DNA of 64,000 bases from the NCBI RefSeq assembly GCF_021655555.1, contig NZ_AP023086.1, forward strand, positions 1,684,001 to 1,748,000, in the 5' to 3' direction. The translations under genes and the position numbers were made by a program. The stretch's first letter is position 1; each line of letters opens with the position of its first letter. This DNA comes from Marinagarivorans cellulosilyticus (GTDB lineage Bacteria > Pseudomonadota > Gammaproteobacteria > Pseudomonadales > Cellvibrionaceae). Of the stretch, positions 26,544 through 35,146 are shown piece after piece. The notes under the pieces were generated by a model that was given only the letters and a program-made list of their open reading frames with translations, ran no database searches and was not told the DNA's origin.

Positions 26544-27452
26544 ATGAAGCTACAAGGTTTACTCTTAACGGTTTCTATATTGCTGGTGGGTTGTGGCAAT
26601 TTATCCGTTAAATTACCCGCTGTCACTGACAGCAATAACACTCCGAGTTTGCCAGGAAAGGTCATATGGCATGACTTAATTACCGGTAAACCCGAAGAGT
26701 CTATACGTTTTTATTCAGGTTTATTCGGCTGGGAGTTTGAAAAGCTAAGCATCCGTCGTGGGCTTTTTAAAGCGTTGGATTATTATATTATCTCGCTCAA
26801 TAATGAAGTTATTGGTGGCATGGTCGATCAGAACGATTTGCGCGTAGATGTTAATTTGTCGCAGTGGGTCGTGGTTTTATCGACTGACAACCTAGATGCG
26901 GCAGTGGCAAAAGCACGCGAAGAGGGCGGCTCAGTTATCGCTGAGCCGGTGGACCTAAAAGCACGCGGCCGTATTGCTGTTGTAGAGGATAAGCAGGGCG
27001 CGTTATTTGCGCTATTGCAAACCAAAACTGGAGACCCTACTGACAAACCGGTTATCTCGAGCGGTGATTTCTTGTGGAACGAGCTGTGGACTACGGATGC
27101 AAAAGCTGCGGCAACCTTTTATCAAGCTATATTGCCCTACACCGTTGTAGAGCACGAGGTTAAAAATACAGAGCGTAGCTATCGGGTGTTAAGTGCGCAA
27201 GGTGAGCCACGTGTAGGGGTAATGCCAATGCCGGTTAAAGATTTAGCGCCAACTTGGGTTGCTTATCTGCGCGTAGCCGATTCGCAAAGTTTAGATGCCA
27301 TGCTCGCTAAAGTTGCTACTCTAGGTGGAAGCGTGCTTTTACCTGCTCAAGATCGTTTAGTTGGTGGTCGCGCGGCATTAATTGCCGGCCCTTCTGGCGA
27401 AGGCATAGCACTGCAAACATGGTCTTTTGAAACTGAAAAAGAAGGGAATTAA
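26544..27452 (+). CDS. VOC (glyoxalase-like) domain lipoprotein
   Basis: 302 residues. A lipoprotein signal ends at LLVGC (Cys 17). Two vicinal-oxygen-chelate domains follow, at about 37-165 (VIWHDLITGKPEESIRFYSGLFGWEFE ... GSVIAEPVDLKARGRIAVVEDKQGALFALLQ) and about 170-297 (FLWNELWTTDAKAAATFYQAILPY ... GGRAALIAGPSGEGIALQTW). This double arrangement is seen in CFP-30B-type and ring-cleavage-like VOC proteins. Being a lipoprotein is uncommon for this fold. Activity and substrate cannot be told. The next small lipoprotein gene begins one base after its stop, so they are co-transcribed. Confidence 0.8.
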   Translation: MKLQGLLLTVSILLVGCGNLSVKLPAVTDSNNTPSLPGKVIWHDLITGKPEESIRFYSGLFGWEFEKLSIRRGLFKALDYYIISLNNEVIGGMVDQNDLRVDVNLSQWVVVLSTDNLDAAVAKAREEGGSVIAEPVDLKARGRIAVVEDKQGALFALLQTKTGDPTDKPVISSGDFLWNELWTTDAKAAATFYQAILPYTVVEHEVKNTERSYRVLSAQGEPRVGVMPMPVKDLAPTWVAYLRVADSQSLDAMLAKVATLGGSVLLPAQDRLVGGRAALIAGPSGEGIALQTWSFETEKEGN

Positions 27453-27453
27453 T

Positions 27454-27654
27454 ATGAAACTAAAACGGCTTTTAAATTCTCGATTGTTAAAGCTTGCAGC
27501 TGTTGCTGGTGTGCTTGTTTCCCTTTCTGGCTGTGAGCCTCAGGTCTACGGCAGTGTAGGGATGTCGACATCAAGTTTTGGCTCGTATAATTCGCGTTAT
27601 GGCTCAAGCCCAAGGATGAGCGGTAGTATTTCTGTGGGCGGGCGAATATTTTAA
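27454..27654 (+). CDS. Small lipoprotein
   Basis: 66 residues from the ATG at 27454 (AAGGGA upstream), immediately after the VOC lipoprotein stop. Signal with lipobox: LVSLSGC (Cys at about 27). The mature part is a short Ser/Gly/Tyr-rich stretch (YGSVGMSTSSFGSYNSRYGSS ending in GGRIF). No known family; co-transcribed with the VOC gene. Confidence 0.65.
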   Translation: MKLKRLLNSRLLKLAAVAGVLVSLSGCEPQVYGSVGMSTSSFGSYNSRYGSSPRMSGSISVGGRIF

Positions 27655-27668
27655 TTGCGCGGGTGAAG

Positions 27669-28394
27669 TTAAAAATCGCCCCAAGCCATTTGCAGTACGC
27701 TAAGTGCTGTAAGTGGGGCGGTTTCTGTTCGTAGTACGCGTGGCCCCAGCGTTAGCACATTAAAGCTATTTTTTTGCGCTAGTGTAATTTCTTCGTCACT
27801 CAGCCCGCCTTCTGGGCCAATTAGCAATGTACACGACTTAGCTGCGCTGTAATCGTGTAGCTTTTTATCGCTGCGGTGGTGCAATACAAGATTTAAGTCG
27901 CTATGGTCGCCGGCAATAAATTGATTGAAATTCACTGGCGCGTTTAATACAGGCAGAATATTCAGTTGGCATTGTTCACAAGCGCTGATAATAATGCCTT
28001 GCCAGTGTGCTATTTTTTTCTCCAGCCGTTCACCACTGAGCTTTACTTCGCAGCGCTCCGTAATTAGGGGGGTTATTTCTGTAACCCCTAGCTCCGTTGC
28101 CTTTTGCAGTACTAAATCCCAGCGCTCGCCGCGTGATAAACCTATTGCTAAGTGGGTTTTTAAAGGTGAAGCTCGGTTTTCTGCGTTGAACGCTCCAACT
28201 TCGACACGGACACTTTTCTTATTAATATCGATGATGGTTGCTTGATATTCGCCACCGTGACTATTGAATAGTACTAGCTCGCGGCCAGTGCTCATACGTA
28301 GCACTTTACCAAGATAGTGTGCGATATTATCTTCAAGCTCGACTTGTGAATTACTGGCGAGTGTAACGGTGGTGTAAATACGGGGTATGCGCAT
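27669..28394 (-). CDS. rsmE: 16S rRNA (uracil(1498)-N(3))-methyltransferase
   Basis: 241 residues, standard length. The N-terminal PUA-like region starts MRIPRIYTTV with HYLGKVLRM. The SPOUT domain has GLSRGERWDLVLQKATELGVTEITPL, ISACEQCQ, LLIGPEGGLSDEEI and LGPRVLRTETAPLTAL, which form the trefoil knot binding S-adenosylmethionine. It methylates U1498 of 16S rRNA. It lies downstream of metF in the same direction; the enzyme uses SAM but is not known to belong to the SAM-cycle operon. Confidence 0.96.
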   Translation of the reverse strand: MRIPRIYTTVTLASNSQVELEDNIAHYLGKVLRMSTGRELVLFNSHGGEYQATIIDINKKSVRVEVGAFNAENRASPLKTHLAIGLSRGERWDLVLQKATELGVTEITPLITERCEVKLSGERLEKKIAHWQGIIISACEQCQLNILPVLNAPVNFNQFIAGDHSDLNLVLHHRSDKKLHDYSAAKSCTLLIGPEGGLSDEEITLAQKNSFNVLTLGPRVLRTETAPLTALSVLQMAWGDF

Positions 28395-28471
28395 AAAAAA
28401 GCTGGTCGATAAAATGAAATGTGTGGCACCAGTGTGGCGCCACGGTTTTTATGGGGCTGATCTTTGTTTGG

Positions 28472-29326
28472 TTAGTCTTTGCCCGGTATTAAGCCGAGGT
28501 TTTCAATTAGCGTGGTTGTCGGCTGTGCATTATTCATTGTATAAAAGTGCAAGCCAGGGGCATCATTTTCAAGCAGTGTTTCGCATAGTTCGCTAACAAT
28601 ATCTAAGCCAAAGGCTTTAATGCTGTCGGTATCATCACCAAAGGCTTCTAAGCGCTTGCGCATCCAGCGTGGAATTTCGGCGCCGCAATTGGTGCTAAAG
28701 CGCGACAGGCTTTGATAATTGGTGATGGGCATAATGCCTGGGTAAATAGGCTTATCTATCCCGGCTTCCATACAGCTTTCGATAAAGTAAAAATAAGCGT
28801 CTGGATTATAAAAGTATTGCGTAATAGCCGAGTTAGCGCCGGCGTCGAATTTTTGTTTTAAAAAGTCGACATCGCTATCAAAGCTTTGAGCTTCTGGGTG
28901 AATTTCGGGGTAAGCAGCAACTTCTAGATGGAAGTGATCGCCAGTATGTTTGCGAATAAACTCCACTAATTGGTTGGCATAAACCATTTGGTAAGAACCA
29001 CCCATGCCAGAAGGCATGTCGCCGCGCAAAGCGACTAATCGGTCAATGCCCATGTCTTTGTATTCATTGAGCAGGGCGATCATCGATTCTTCATCATCGC
29101 CACCAAAAGATAAATGCGGTGCGACTTGACTGCCTGCGGTTTTAATAGCGTTAACACTGCCGATGGTGTTATCGCGGGTGGAGCCACCAGCTCCGTAGGT
29201 TACTGAGAAAAACTCAGGCTCGCAGACGGCTAATTCTTTATGAACGTTAGCGAGCTTCTCGCGGCCTTTTTCTGTTTTAGGCGGGAAGAACTCAAAACTT
29301 AAACGAAGAGGTTCAATATCACTCAT
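28472..29326 (-). CDS. metF: Methylenetetrahydrofolate reductase
   Basis: 284 residues. The MetF TIM barrel is evident: LSFEFFPPKTEKGREKL at the start (catalytic Glu in FEFFPPK), FFSVTYGAGGSTRD, ALRGDMPSGMGG (FAD binding), EVAAYPEIHPEA and ITQYFYN, PGIMPITNYQSLSRFS. It reduces 5,10-methylene-THF to 5-methyl-THF for methionine synthesis. It is the last gene of the sahR-metK-ahcY-metF order, 81 bases after ahcY. Confidence 0.96.
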   Translation of the reverse strand: MSDIEPLRLSFEFFPPKTEKGREKLANVHKELAVCEPEFFSVTYGAGGSTRDNTIGSVNAIKTAGSQVAPHLSFGGDDEESMIALLNEYKDMGIDRLVALRGDMPSGMGGSYQMVYANQLVEFIRKHTGDHFHLEVAAYPEIHPEAQSFDSDVDFLKQKFDAGANSAITQYFYNPDAYFYFIESCMEAGIDKPIYPGIMPITNYQSLSRFSTNCGAEIPRWMRKRLEAFGDDTDSIKAFGLDIVSELCETLLENDAPGLHFYTMNNAQPTTTLIENLGLIPGKD

Positions 29327-29407
29327 GGTTAATACCTAGTGGGTTGTGCCGATGTAAAGGCCTTATTTTACACGGTGTGCAAAATAAGGCTGTGCCGAAA
29401 ACAGCGA

Positions 29408-30814
29408 TTAATATTTATAGCTTTCTGGCTTGTAAGGGCCTTCTGCTGGAACGTTAATGTATTCTGCTTGTGTTGTTGTTAACTGTGTGAGTACGCCGCC
29501 AAATCCTTCGACCATCGCCTTGGCTACTTCTTCGTCCAGTTTCTTGGGTAGTACTTTAACGTATATATTTTGCGCTTTTTCGCTAGCGGGTAAATCGGCA
29601 AATTTAGCTTCGTAGAGGTGAATTTGCGCCAGTACTTGGTTAGCAAAGCTGCCATCCATAATGCGGCTAGGGTGGCCGGTGGCATTACCTAAGTTAACAA
29701 GGCGGCCTTCAGATAAAAGCAATAAATGGTTATCGCTCGCTTTGTCGCGATAAACTTTGTGGACTTGTGGTTTAACTTCTTCCCATTCCCAATTCTTGCG
29801 CATAAAGGCGGTATCGATTTCGTTGTCGAAATGGCCAATATTACAAACAACTGCGCGGCTCTTTAAGGTTTGCAGCATAGCCGCATCACAAACATTGATG
29901 TTTCCTGTAGTTGTTACGATTAAATCGGTAGTACCTAAAAGTAGGGTGTCAATGTCTTCTACTTTTCCTGTATTGGCGCCGCCTTTATAAGGTGATACGA
30001 CTTCGAAGCCGTCCATGCAGGCTTGCATGGCGCAGATGGGATCTATTTCGCTGATTTTTACAATCATACCTTCTTGGCGCAGTGAAGCTGCAGAACCCTT
30101 ACCGACATCGCCGTAACCAATAACCAGCGCTTTTTTACCGGACAATAGGTGGTCGGTGCCGCGTTTAATGGCGTCGTTTAAGCTATGGCGACAACCGTAT
30201 TTGTTATCGTTTTTAGATTTGGTGACGGCATCGTTAACGTTGATGGCAGGGACTTTTAATTCGCCTTTTTCCATCATCTCTAATAAACGGTGTACCCCCG
30301 TGGTTGTCTCCTCAGAAATACCGTGGATGTTATCGAGTAGCTCGGGGAAGCGGTTGTGAACCATTTCGGTTAAGTCGCCGCCGTCGTCTAGAATAATATT
30401 TGGCTCCCACGTAATACCTTCTTTTTTAATGGTTTGTTCAATACACCACAAAAACTCTTCTTCTGTTTCGCCCTTCCAAGCAAATACAGGAATGCCGGCG
30501 GCGGCAATTGCAGCGGCGGCATGGTCTTGCGTTGAGAAAATATTACAACTCGACCAGCGAACTTCAGCACCGAGCTCGACTAAAGTTTCAATAAGAACGG
30601 CTGTTTGGATTGTCATGTGGATGCAACCCATAATTTTTGCATCTTTTAGTGGTTGTGCATCTTTATATTGTGTTCGAAGTGCCATCAAGGAGGGCATTTC
30701 GCCTTCGGCAATTTGTGTTTCGCGGCGGCCAAAAGCGGCTAGCTCGTTAAAATGGGCTTGGTCTTTGGCGCCGACTTTAAAATCGGTAAAATTATTTGCA
30801 GCTGTAATAGTCAT
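29408..30814 (-). CDS. ahcY: Adenosylhomocysteinase
   Basis: 468 residues, in the range of proteobacterial enzymes that carry the extra insertion. Key segments: GCIHMTIQTAVLIETLVELGAEVRWSSCNIFSTQDHAAAAI, the catalytic Lys/Asp region around NDAVTKSKNDNKYGCRHSLNDAI, the NAD-binding GYGDVGKGSAASLRQ and NIGHFDNEID. The C-terminus ends PYKPESYKY as is usual. It hydrolyses S-adenosylhomocysteine to adenosine and homocysteine, removing the inhibitor of methyltransferases. The 55-base gap from metK is too short for an SAH riboswitch; control is more likely by the SahR-type regulator upstream. Confidence 0.97.
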   Translation of the reverse strand: MTITAANNFTDFKVGAKDQAHFNELAAFGRRETQIAEGEMPSLMALRTQYKDAQPLKDAKIMGCIHMTIQTAVLIETLVELGAEVRWSSCNIFSTQDHAAAAIAAAGIPVFAWKGETEEEFLWCIEQTIKKEGITWEPNIILDDGGDLTEMVHNRFPELLDNIHGISEETTTGVHRLLEMMEKGELKVPAINVNDAVTKSKNDNKYGCRHSLNDAIKRGTDHLLSGKKALVIGYGDVGKGSAASLRQEGMIVKISEIDPICAMQACMDGFEVVSPYKGGANTGKVEDIDTLLLGTTDLIVTTTGNINVCDAAMLQTLKSRAVVCNIGHFDNEIDTAFMRKNWEWEEVKPQVHKVYRDKASDNHLLLLSEGRLVNLGNATGHPSRIMDGSFANQVLAQIHLYEAKFADLPASEKAQNIYVKVLPKKLDEEVAKAMVEGFGGVLTQLTTTQAEYINVPAEGPYKPESYKY

Positions 30815-30869
30815 TAAATTCTCGCTTGGCGCAGCTTTAATTACTGCGCTAAAAAAAGTGTTTGTTAAA

Positions 30870-32024
30870 TTAAAGCGCTGCTTTTAATGCAGCGGCTTTA
30901 TCGGTGGCTTCCCATGTGAATTCGGGTAATTCGCGGCCGAAGTGGCCGTAGGCGGCCGTTGCGCGATAAATAGGGCGCAGTAAATCAAGCATTTCGATTA
31001 AGCCGCGAGGGCGCAAGTCAAAATGTTCGCGTACCAGTTTCGAAATTTCAATGTCGCTTATTTTTCCGGTACCAAAGGTGTCGATGGAAATAGACGTTGG
31101 TTCGGCAACACCAATGGCATAGCTGACCTGAATCTCACATTTGTCGGCTAGGCCTGCGGCCACGATATTTTTGGCAACGTAACGACCAGCGTAGGCCGCT
31201 GAGCGATCCACTTTTGATGGGTCTTTACCACTGAAGGCACCGCCGCCGTGGCGAGCCATACCGCCGTAGGTGTCTACAATAATTTTACGGCCTGTTAAGC
31301 CGCAATCGCCCACTGGGCCGCCAATAATAAATTGGCCGGTAGGGTTAATGTGGTACTGGGTGTCTTTGTGTAGCCATTCAACGGGCAGTACCGGTTTGAT
31401 AACCTCTTCCATAATGGCTTCTTTGATGGTCGCTTGCGATACATCGGGCTCGTGTTGTGTCGACAAAACAACGGCATCGACAGCTACCGGTTTGCCATTT
31501 TCGTAGCGCAGTGTCACTTGGCTTTTGGCATCTGGGCGCAACCAATTTAGCTTGCCGCTTTTACGCAAATAAGCTTGTTTTTCGACTAACCGGTGTGAAT
31601 AAAAAATGGGGGCAGGCATTAGTACGTCAGTTTCGTTGGTCGCAAAGCCAAACATTAGGCCTTGATCACCAGCGCCTAAATCTTTATTGGCGGCTTCGTC
31701 TACGCCCATAGCAATATCGGCACTTTGTTTGCCAATGGCATTAAGTACAGCGCACGATGCTCCGTCAAAGCCTACATTGCTGCTGTTATAGCCAATATCT
31801 AAAATCACTTGGCGAACTAAGTCTTCTAAATCGACATAAGTACTGGTGCGCACTTCGCCAGCTATAATTGCCATGCCGGTTTTTACAAGTGTTTCCACAG
31901 CTACGCGGGCGTGTTTATCTTCCGTTAATATTGCATCCAAAACGGCGTCGGAAATTTGGTCTGCCATTTTATCGGGGTGACCTTCAGAGACAGACTCCGA
32001 AGTAAATACACTGTAATCAGCCAT
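30870..32024 (-). CDS. metK: S-adenosylmethionine synthase
   Basis: 384 residues. Starts ADYSVFTSESVSEGHPDKMADQISDAVLD, with the ATP-binding GAGDQGLMFGFA, methionine-loop region and FIIGGPVGDCGLTGRKIIVDTYGG and GGGAFSGKDPSKVDRSAAY. It makes SAM from ATP and methionine. GAGGAA lies upstream of the ATG. It begins 28 bases after the stop of the ArsR-type regulator gene, so the two share a transcript. Confidence 0.97.
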   Translation of the reverse strand: MADYSVFTSESVSEGHPDKMADQISDAVLDAILTEDKHARVAVETLVKTGMAIIAGEVRTSTYVDLEDLVRQVILDIGYNSSNVGFDGASCAVLNAIGKQSADIAMGVDEAANKDLGAGDQGLMFGFATNETDVLMPAPIFYSHRLVEKQAYLRKSGKLNWLRPDAKSQVTLRYENGKPVAVDAVVLSTQHEPDVSQATIKEAIMEEVIKPVLPVEWLHKDTQYHINPTGQFIIGGPVGDCGLTGRKIIVDTYGGMARHGGGAFSGKDPSKVDRSAAYAGRYVAKNIVAAGLADKCEIQVSYAIGVAEPTSISIDTFGTGKISDIEISKLVREHFDLRPRGLIEMLDLLRPIYRATAAYGHFGRELPEFTWEATDKAAALKAAL

Positions 32025-32052
32025 GGTAGTTCCTCAGCTAGAAAGTTAAAAA

Positions 32053-33033
32053 TTACTGTTTAAGAAATTGTTGAATTTGAATTTGAAAACCGTTACGAAG
32101 CGCAAAGTAAGTGCTGTGGCCTTGCGTAAGCCCTGTTGCGGTTGCCCAATTTTTTAAGTCGTCGGCTTCAAAGCCTAGCCATATATCGCCGCAGGCTTCT
32201 CGCGCCCATTCTTGTTGGTGGCTGCATAACTCAGTCACAATTAACACGCCGCTAGGAGCCAGTGCTTGGCTTACATCAGCAATCACTTGAGCGGGCGATG
32301 GCGTATGGTGCAAAACCATATTAATAATTGCGCAATCAAAGGCTTGCTGTTCTTTAAGGTTGCGCGTATCGCCTAGGGTGAAGTTAATATTGTTAATTGA
32401 TTTAGCGCGCTTTTTAGCGCTAGCGAGCATGCGCGGACTGTTGTCCAGCGCGACAACCCAATCGAAATTTTCGGCCAGTACGGGTAAAAACTCCCCTTCG
32501 CCAGGGCCAACTTCTAGCGCGCGGCAATGCGCTTGTATTGGCGAAAGGCTCAGGACTTCGGCAACTTGCTTTGCATATACGTCAAAGCTTGCAATAAGGT
32601 CTTGCTGGGCTCGGAATTTATCGGCGTTTTCTAGAAAAAATTGGTGGGATGTTTGAGTGCGTTCTTGCCAAATAGTATCCAGTGCTTTTTCTAAGTCGAG
32701 GCTAAGTGGGATATTGTCGAGCTGCTGGAATATCGCGCTTTTAGCTGTTGCGAGCGGGTCGGTAGTCGCGATATGGGCGCGGCGATAAAAAATCGAATTA
32801 CCTTCGCGGCGTGTGCTCACAAGACCTGCGTTGGCAAGTACTTTTAGGTGATGGCTAATACCGGATTGCTTCACACCAAAGGCATGGGCTAGCTCTAGTA
32901 CGCCGTAAGAATCGCGAGCTAATACTTGTAAAACACCTAGGCGCAAGTCATCACCGGCGGCCTTCATAAGTGCGGCGAGGTCGCCCGTCATTTGGTGGGC
33001 GCTAGGTATTAAAGGCGTCTTAGCGGCTTGCAT
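32053..33033 (-). CDS. sahR: SahR-type ArsR regulator fused to SAM-dependent methyltransferase-like domain
   Basis: 326 residues. An N-terminal ArsR winged helix (LRLGVLQVLARDSYGVLELAHAFGVKQSGISHHLKVLANAGLVSTRREGNSIFYRR) is fused to a class I methyltransferase fold (CRALEVGPGEGEFLPVLAENFDWVVALDNSPRMLASA, then DCAIINMVLHHTPSPAQVI). SahR regulators of proteobacteria have this architecture, bind S-adenosylhomocysteine in the methyltransferase-like domain and repress SAM-cycle genes. Here it heads metK-ahcY-metF and is preceded by a perfect palindrome, a strong operator candidate. The name is by context and architecture, not by direct comparison. Confidence 0.85.
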   Translation of the reverse strand: MQAAKTPLIPSAHQMTGDLAALMKAAGDDLRLGVLQVLARDSYGVLELAHAFGVKQSGISHHLKVLANAGLVSTRREGNSIFYRRAHIATTDPLATAKSAIFQQLDNIPLSLDLEKALDTIWQERTQTSHQFFLENADKFRAQQDLIASFDVYAKQVAEVLSLSPIQAHCRALEVGPGEGEFLPVLAENFDWVVALDNSPRMLASAKKRAKSINNINFTLGDTRNLKEQQAFDCAIINMVLHHTPSPAQVIADVSQALAPSGVLIVTELCSHQQEWAREACGDIWLGFEADDLKNWATATGLTQGHSTYFALRNGFQIQIQQFLKQ

Positions 33034-33056
33034 GCGCGCAAGTGTAGCAGTGTGGC

Positions 33057-33088
33057 AAACCTATATCAAAATATTTTGATATAGGTTT
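33057..33088. promoter_or_regulatory. Perfect 32-bp palindromic operator of the SAM-cycle operon
   Basis: The left arm AAACCTATATCAAAAT (33057-33072) and the right arm ATTTTGATATAGGTTT (33073-33088) are exact reverse complements. It ends 24 bases upstream of the sahR start codon, where an autoregulatory operator would overlap the promoter. The core ATATCAAAATATTTTGATAT has the ATCAA-type half sites I associate with SahR motifs; this link is from memory. Confidence 0.85.
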
Positions 33089-33117
33089 TGGTGAAATCCT
33101 AGCGGGTTGTGCCGCGG

Positions 33118-33399
33118 CTATGGCTGTGGATGCAGTTGAAAGCCAAAGTAATATAAAATTGCTAGTAACATCAGCAAGATAGCGCTACCCGCGTACAGCA
33201 TCTTGCCGGCATGAGCGGCGTGCTGCCAATGTGCCGCGCAGTAAACTAATGCCACTGGCGGTAAAAGCACCGAGAGTACGCCAAAGACATAGCGCTTATT
33301 GCCCAATGCGGTAAGAAAAGCAAACAGCCAGCCGATGAAAAACAAGCTGGCGCCAAGGGCGCCAAAAATAATAAGGCAAACTAAAACGATGGAGGTCAT
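33118..33399 (-). CDS. Small inner-membrane protein
   Basis: 93 residues with three hydrophobic segments (VLVCLIIFGALGASLFFIGWLFAFLTAL, VFGVLSVLLPPVALVYCAAHW, MLYAGSAILLMLLAILYYFGF) and short charged loops. This pattern is common among uncharacterised gammaproteobacterial membrane proteins. No catalytic motif. It lies upstream of the SAM-cycle operon in the same direction, with the operator between. Confidence 0.65.
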   Translation of the reverse strand: MTSIVLVCLIIFGALGASLFFIGWLFAFLTALGNKRYVFGVLSVLLPPVALVYCAAHWQHAAHAGKMLYAGSAILLMLLAILYYFGFQLHPQP

Positions 33400-33546
33400 T
33401 GTGCGCGCCGTGCGGTTACAGAAAGGCGAAAGATTATAAAGCCTTATGTGGCTCTGCCAATGTGTAGTCGCATAAAGTCGGCACTTAATGCGGGATCTAC
33501 CTGAGTTAGCGTTATAGTACAGGCCTTACAGTATGAGACGGTCCAA

Positions 33547-34236
33547 ATGAAAAACGATGGCGTGCAGCCTGCTTTAAGTGAGCTATTAGATGCTGCGGCG
33601 TATGAAGCGGCAGATCATGTATTAAGTGGTATGGCAGAAGAAATATACCGCGACGGCTTTAGTGTGCGAGAAAACGCATTGCCTAGTACTATTGCCGAGG
33701 CGATGGCGCAAGCGGTATTGGCAAAACCACTTGCTGATTTCAACCGTGCAGGCATTGGCCGTGCCGAAACACACACCCATAACGAAGCTGTGCGCTCTGA
33801 TCGCATTCACTGGATAACATCGGAATCGGCAGAGCACCTTGCCTGGTTAGCGTGGGCGCAAGCGTTTAAAAACCATATCAATCGGCGCTTGTACTTAGGG
33901 CTTTTTTCCTTTGAAAGCCACTTTGCCCATTATGCGCCGGGTGATTTTTACAAACGCCATAACGATGCCTTTAAGGGGCAGGCCAATCGCATGTTGTCGC
34001 TAGTGGTGTACTTAAATCGCGATTGGGATGTAAACAATGGTGGTGAGCTGGTGTTGTACAAAACAGAACAAGACCAAGAGGGTATTCGTGTAGCGCCGCG
34101 CTTTGCGACTGTGGTTGCTTTTTTGAGCGAGGAATTCCCGCACGAAGTCTTGCCTGCCACATGTGATCGCTATTCCATCGCCGGTTGGTTCCGCATTAAT
34201 TCCTCCAACAGCAAAAAGATTGACCCGCCGAGTTAG
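33547..34236 (+). CDS. 2OG-Fe(II) oxygenase (prolyl-hydroxylase-like)
   Basis: 229 residues. The jelly-roll core begins around SFESHFAHYAPGDFYKRHNDAF, giving the HxD iron ligands, and continues MLSLVVYLNRDWDVNNGGELVLY. EEFPHEVLPATCDRYSIAGWFR supplies the distal His and the Arg that binds 2-oxoglutarate. This is the P4Hc/SM-20-like arrangement. Substrate unknown: it could hydroxylate a protein such as EF-Tu or a small molecule. No ribosome binding site stands out. Confidence 0.85.
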   Translation: MKNDGVQPALSELLDAAAYEAADHVLSGMAEEIYRDGFSVRENALPSTIAEAMAQAVLAKPLADFNRAGIGRAETHTHNEAVRSDRIHWITSESAEHLAWLAWAQAFKNHINRRLYLGLFSFESHFAHYAPGDFYKRHNDAFKGQANRMLSLVVYLNRDWDVNNGGELVLYKTEQDQEGIRVAPRFATVVAFLSEEFPHEVLPATCDRYSIAGWFRINSSNSKKIDPPS

Positions 34237-34351
34237 CCCTTGTTAATGCTGTTAGGTGAACGCGGTGTTTAACAGTACAATGCCGGCTCTTACGTAGCGA
34301 ACCGTTCCGGTTTTGGCTTGTTGCGTGTTATTCACCCAACAGGTTATGGCC

Positions 34352-35005
34352 ATGTCCCTTTTCCGTGTTCGTTATCAAACGATTGAGTTTGATGACTACG
34401 ATATTCACCTGCGTACGCTAAAAGATAAAAATCAGTTTTCCGACCCCTTAGGCGAAGCCGATGCTTTGGGGATTTCTTCTGCGCAGTGGTCATTATTTGG
34501 TGTGGTGTGGGAATCCAGTGAGGTGCTGGCCCGCGAAATGCAAAGTTATGTGCATGATGGCAAGCGTATACTTGAAGTAGGCTGCGGGATTGGCTTAACA
34601 AGCATGCTATTAAATGCGCGCAATGCTGATATTACCGCGACAGATTACCACCCTGAGGTGGGCGCTTTTTTGGTTGAGAACGCCAAGCTTAATGACGACA
34701 AACAAATCCCTTTTTTACGTACTGGCTGGGCCGACTTAAGCGATGGTTTAGGTACTTTTGATGTTATTGTTGGCAGCGATTTATTGTATGAAAAAGAGCA
34801 TGTAGAGCTACTGTCGCAGTTTATTGATAGGCATGCCAACGCCGAGTGCGAAGTTATTTTAGTGGACCCAGGCCGTGGCCACCATTCGCTGTTCAGCCGA
34901 GCCATGGTTGCGCTGGGGTATTCGCATACGCAGTATAAACCCGATCAAAAAGCCTATGCATTAAAGCCGTTTAAAGGGCAGGTGCTTAAGTATACTCGAG
35001 CTTAA
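34352..35005 (+). CDS. Class I SAM-dependent methyltransferase (METTL/Methyltransf_16-like)
   Basis: 217 residues from the ATG at 34352, with AGG 8 bases upstream; an ATG at 34346 and a TTG at 34313 are in frame. Residues of about 60 to 130 hold motif I (RILEVGCGIGLTSMLLNARNADITATDYHPE) and a later FDVIVGSDLLYEKEHVELL, like the lysine-methyltransferase METTL21-type family. Its stop codon TAA is part of the TTAA target duplication of the adjacent MITE, so the coding sequence is intact. Substrate unknown. Confidence 0.75.
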   Translation: MSLFRVRYQTIEFDDYDIHLRTLKDKNQFSDPLGEADALGISSAQWSLFGVVWESSEVLAREMQSYVHDGKRILEVGCGIGLTSMLLNARNADITATDYHPEVGAFLVENAKLNDDKQIPFLRTGWADLSDGLGTFDVIVGSDLLYEKEHVELLSQFIDRHANAECEVILVDPGRGHHSLFSRAMVALGYSHTQYKPDQKAYALKPFKGQVLKYTRA

Positions 35006-35146
35006 GGGCACCTCTAAAAATGCACTTTTTCCGCGATAGCGGCATCAGCTCCGTCCTCGAGTCCTCATTTACACCACGTAAACTGCGGCTCTCCGGGCGG
35101 TGCTTCTTTGCTCTCACAAAAAAAATCACTATTTTTAGAGGTGCCC
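35006..35146. mobile_element. 141-bp MITE, copy 1
   Basis: Perfect 16-base terminal inverted repeats, GGGCACCTCTAAAAAT and its complement, flanked by the direct duplication TTAA (35002-35005 and 35147-35150). No coding capacity of its own. The second copy at 42790-42928 is about 95% identical in opposite orientation by eye. The 4-bp TTAA/TATA duplication is compatible with an IS5-like transposase acting in trans; the family is not established. It inserted between two convergent, formerly overlapping genes. Confidence 0.9.

Noticed and set aside
30815..30869. SAH riboswitch before ahcY
   Set aside because: The gap to metK is only 55 bases, with no room for the conserved pseudoknot; the SahR-type palindrome upstream of the operon explains regulation.
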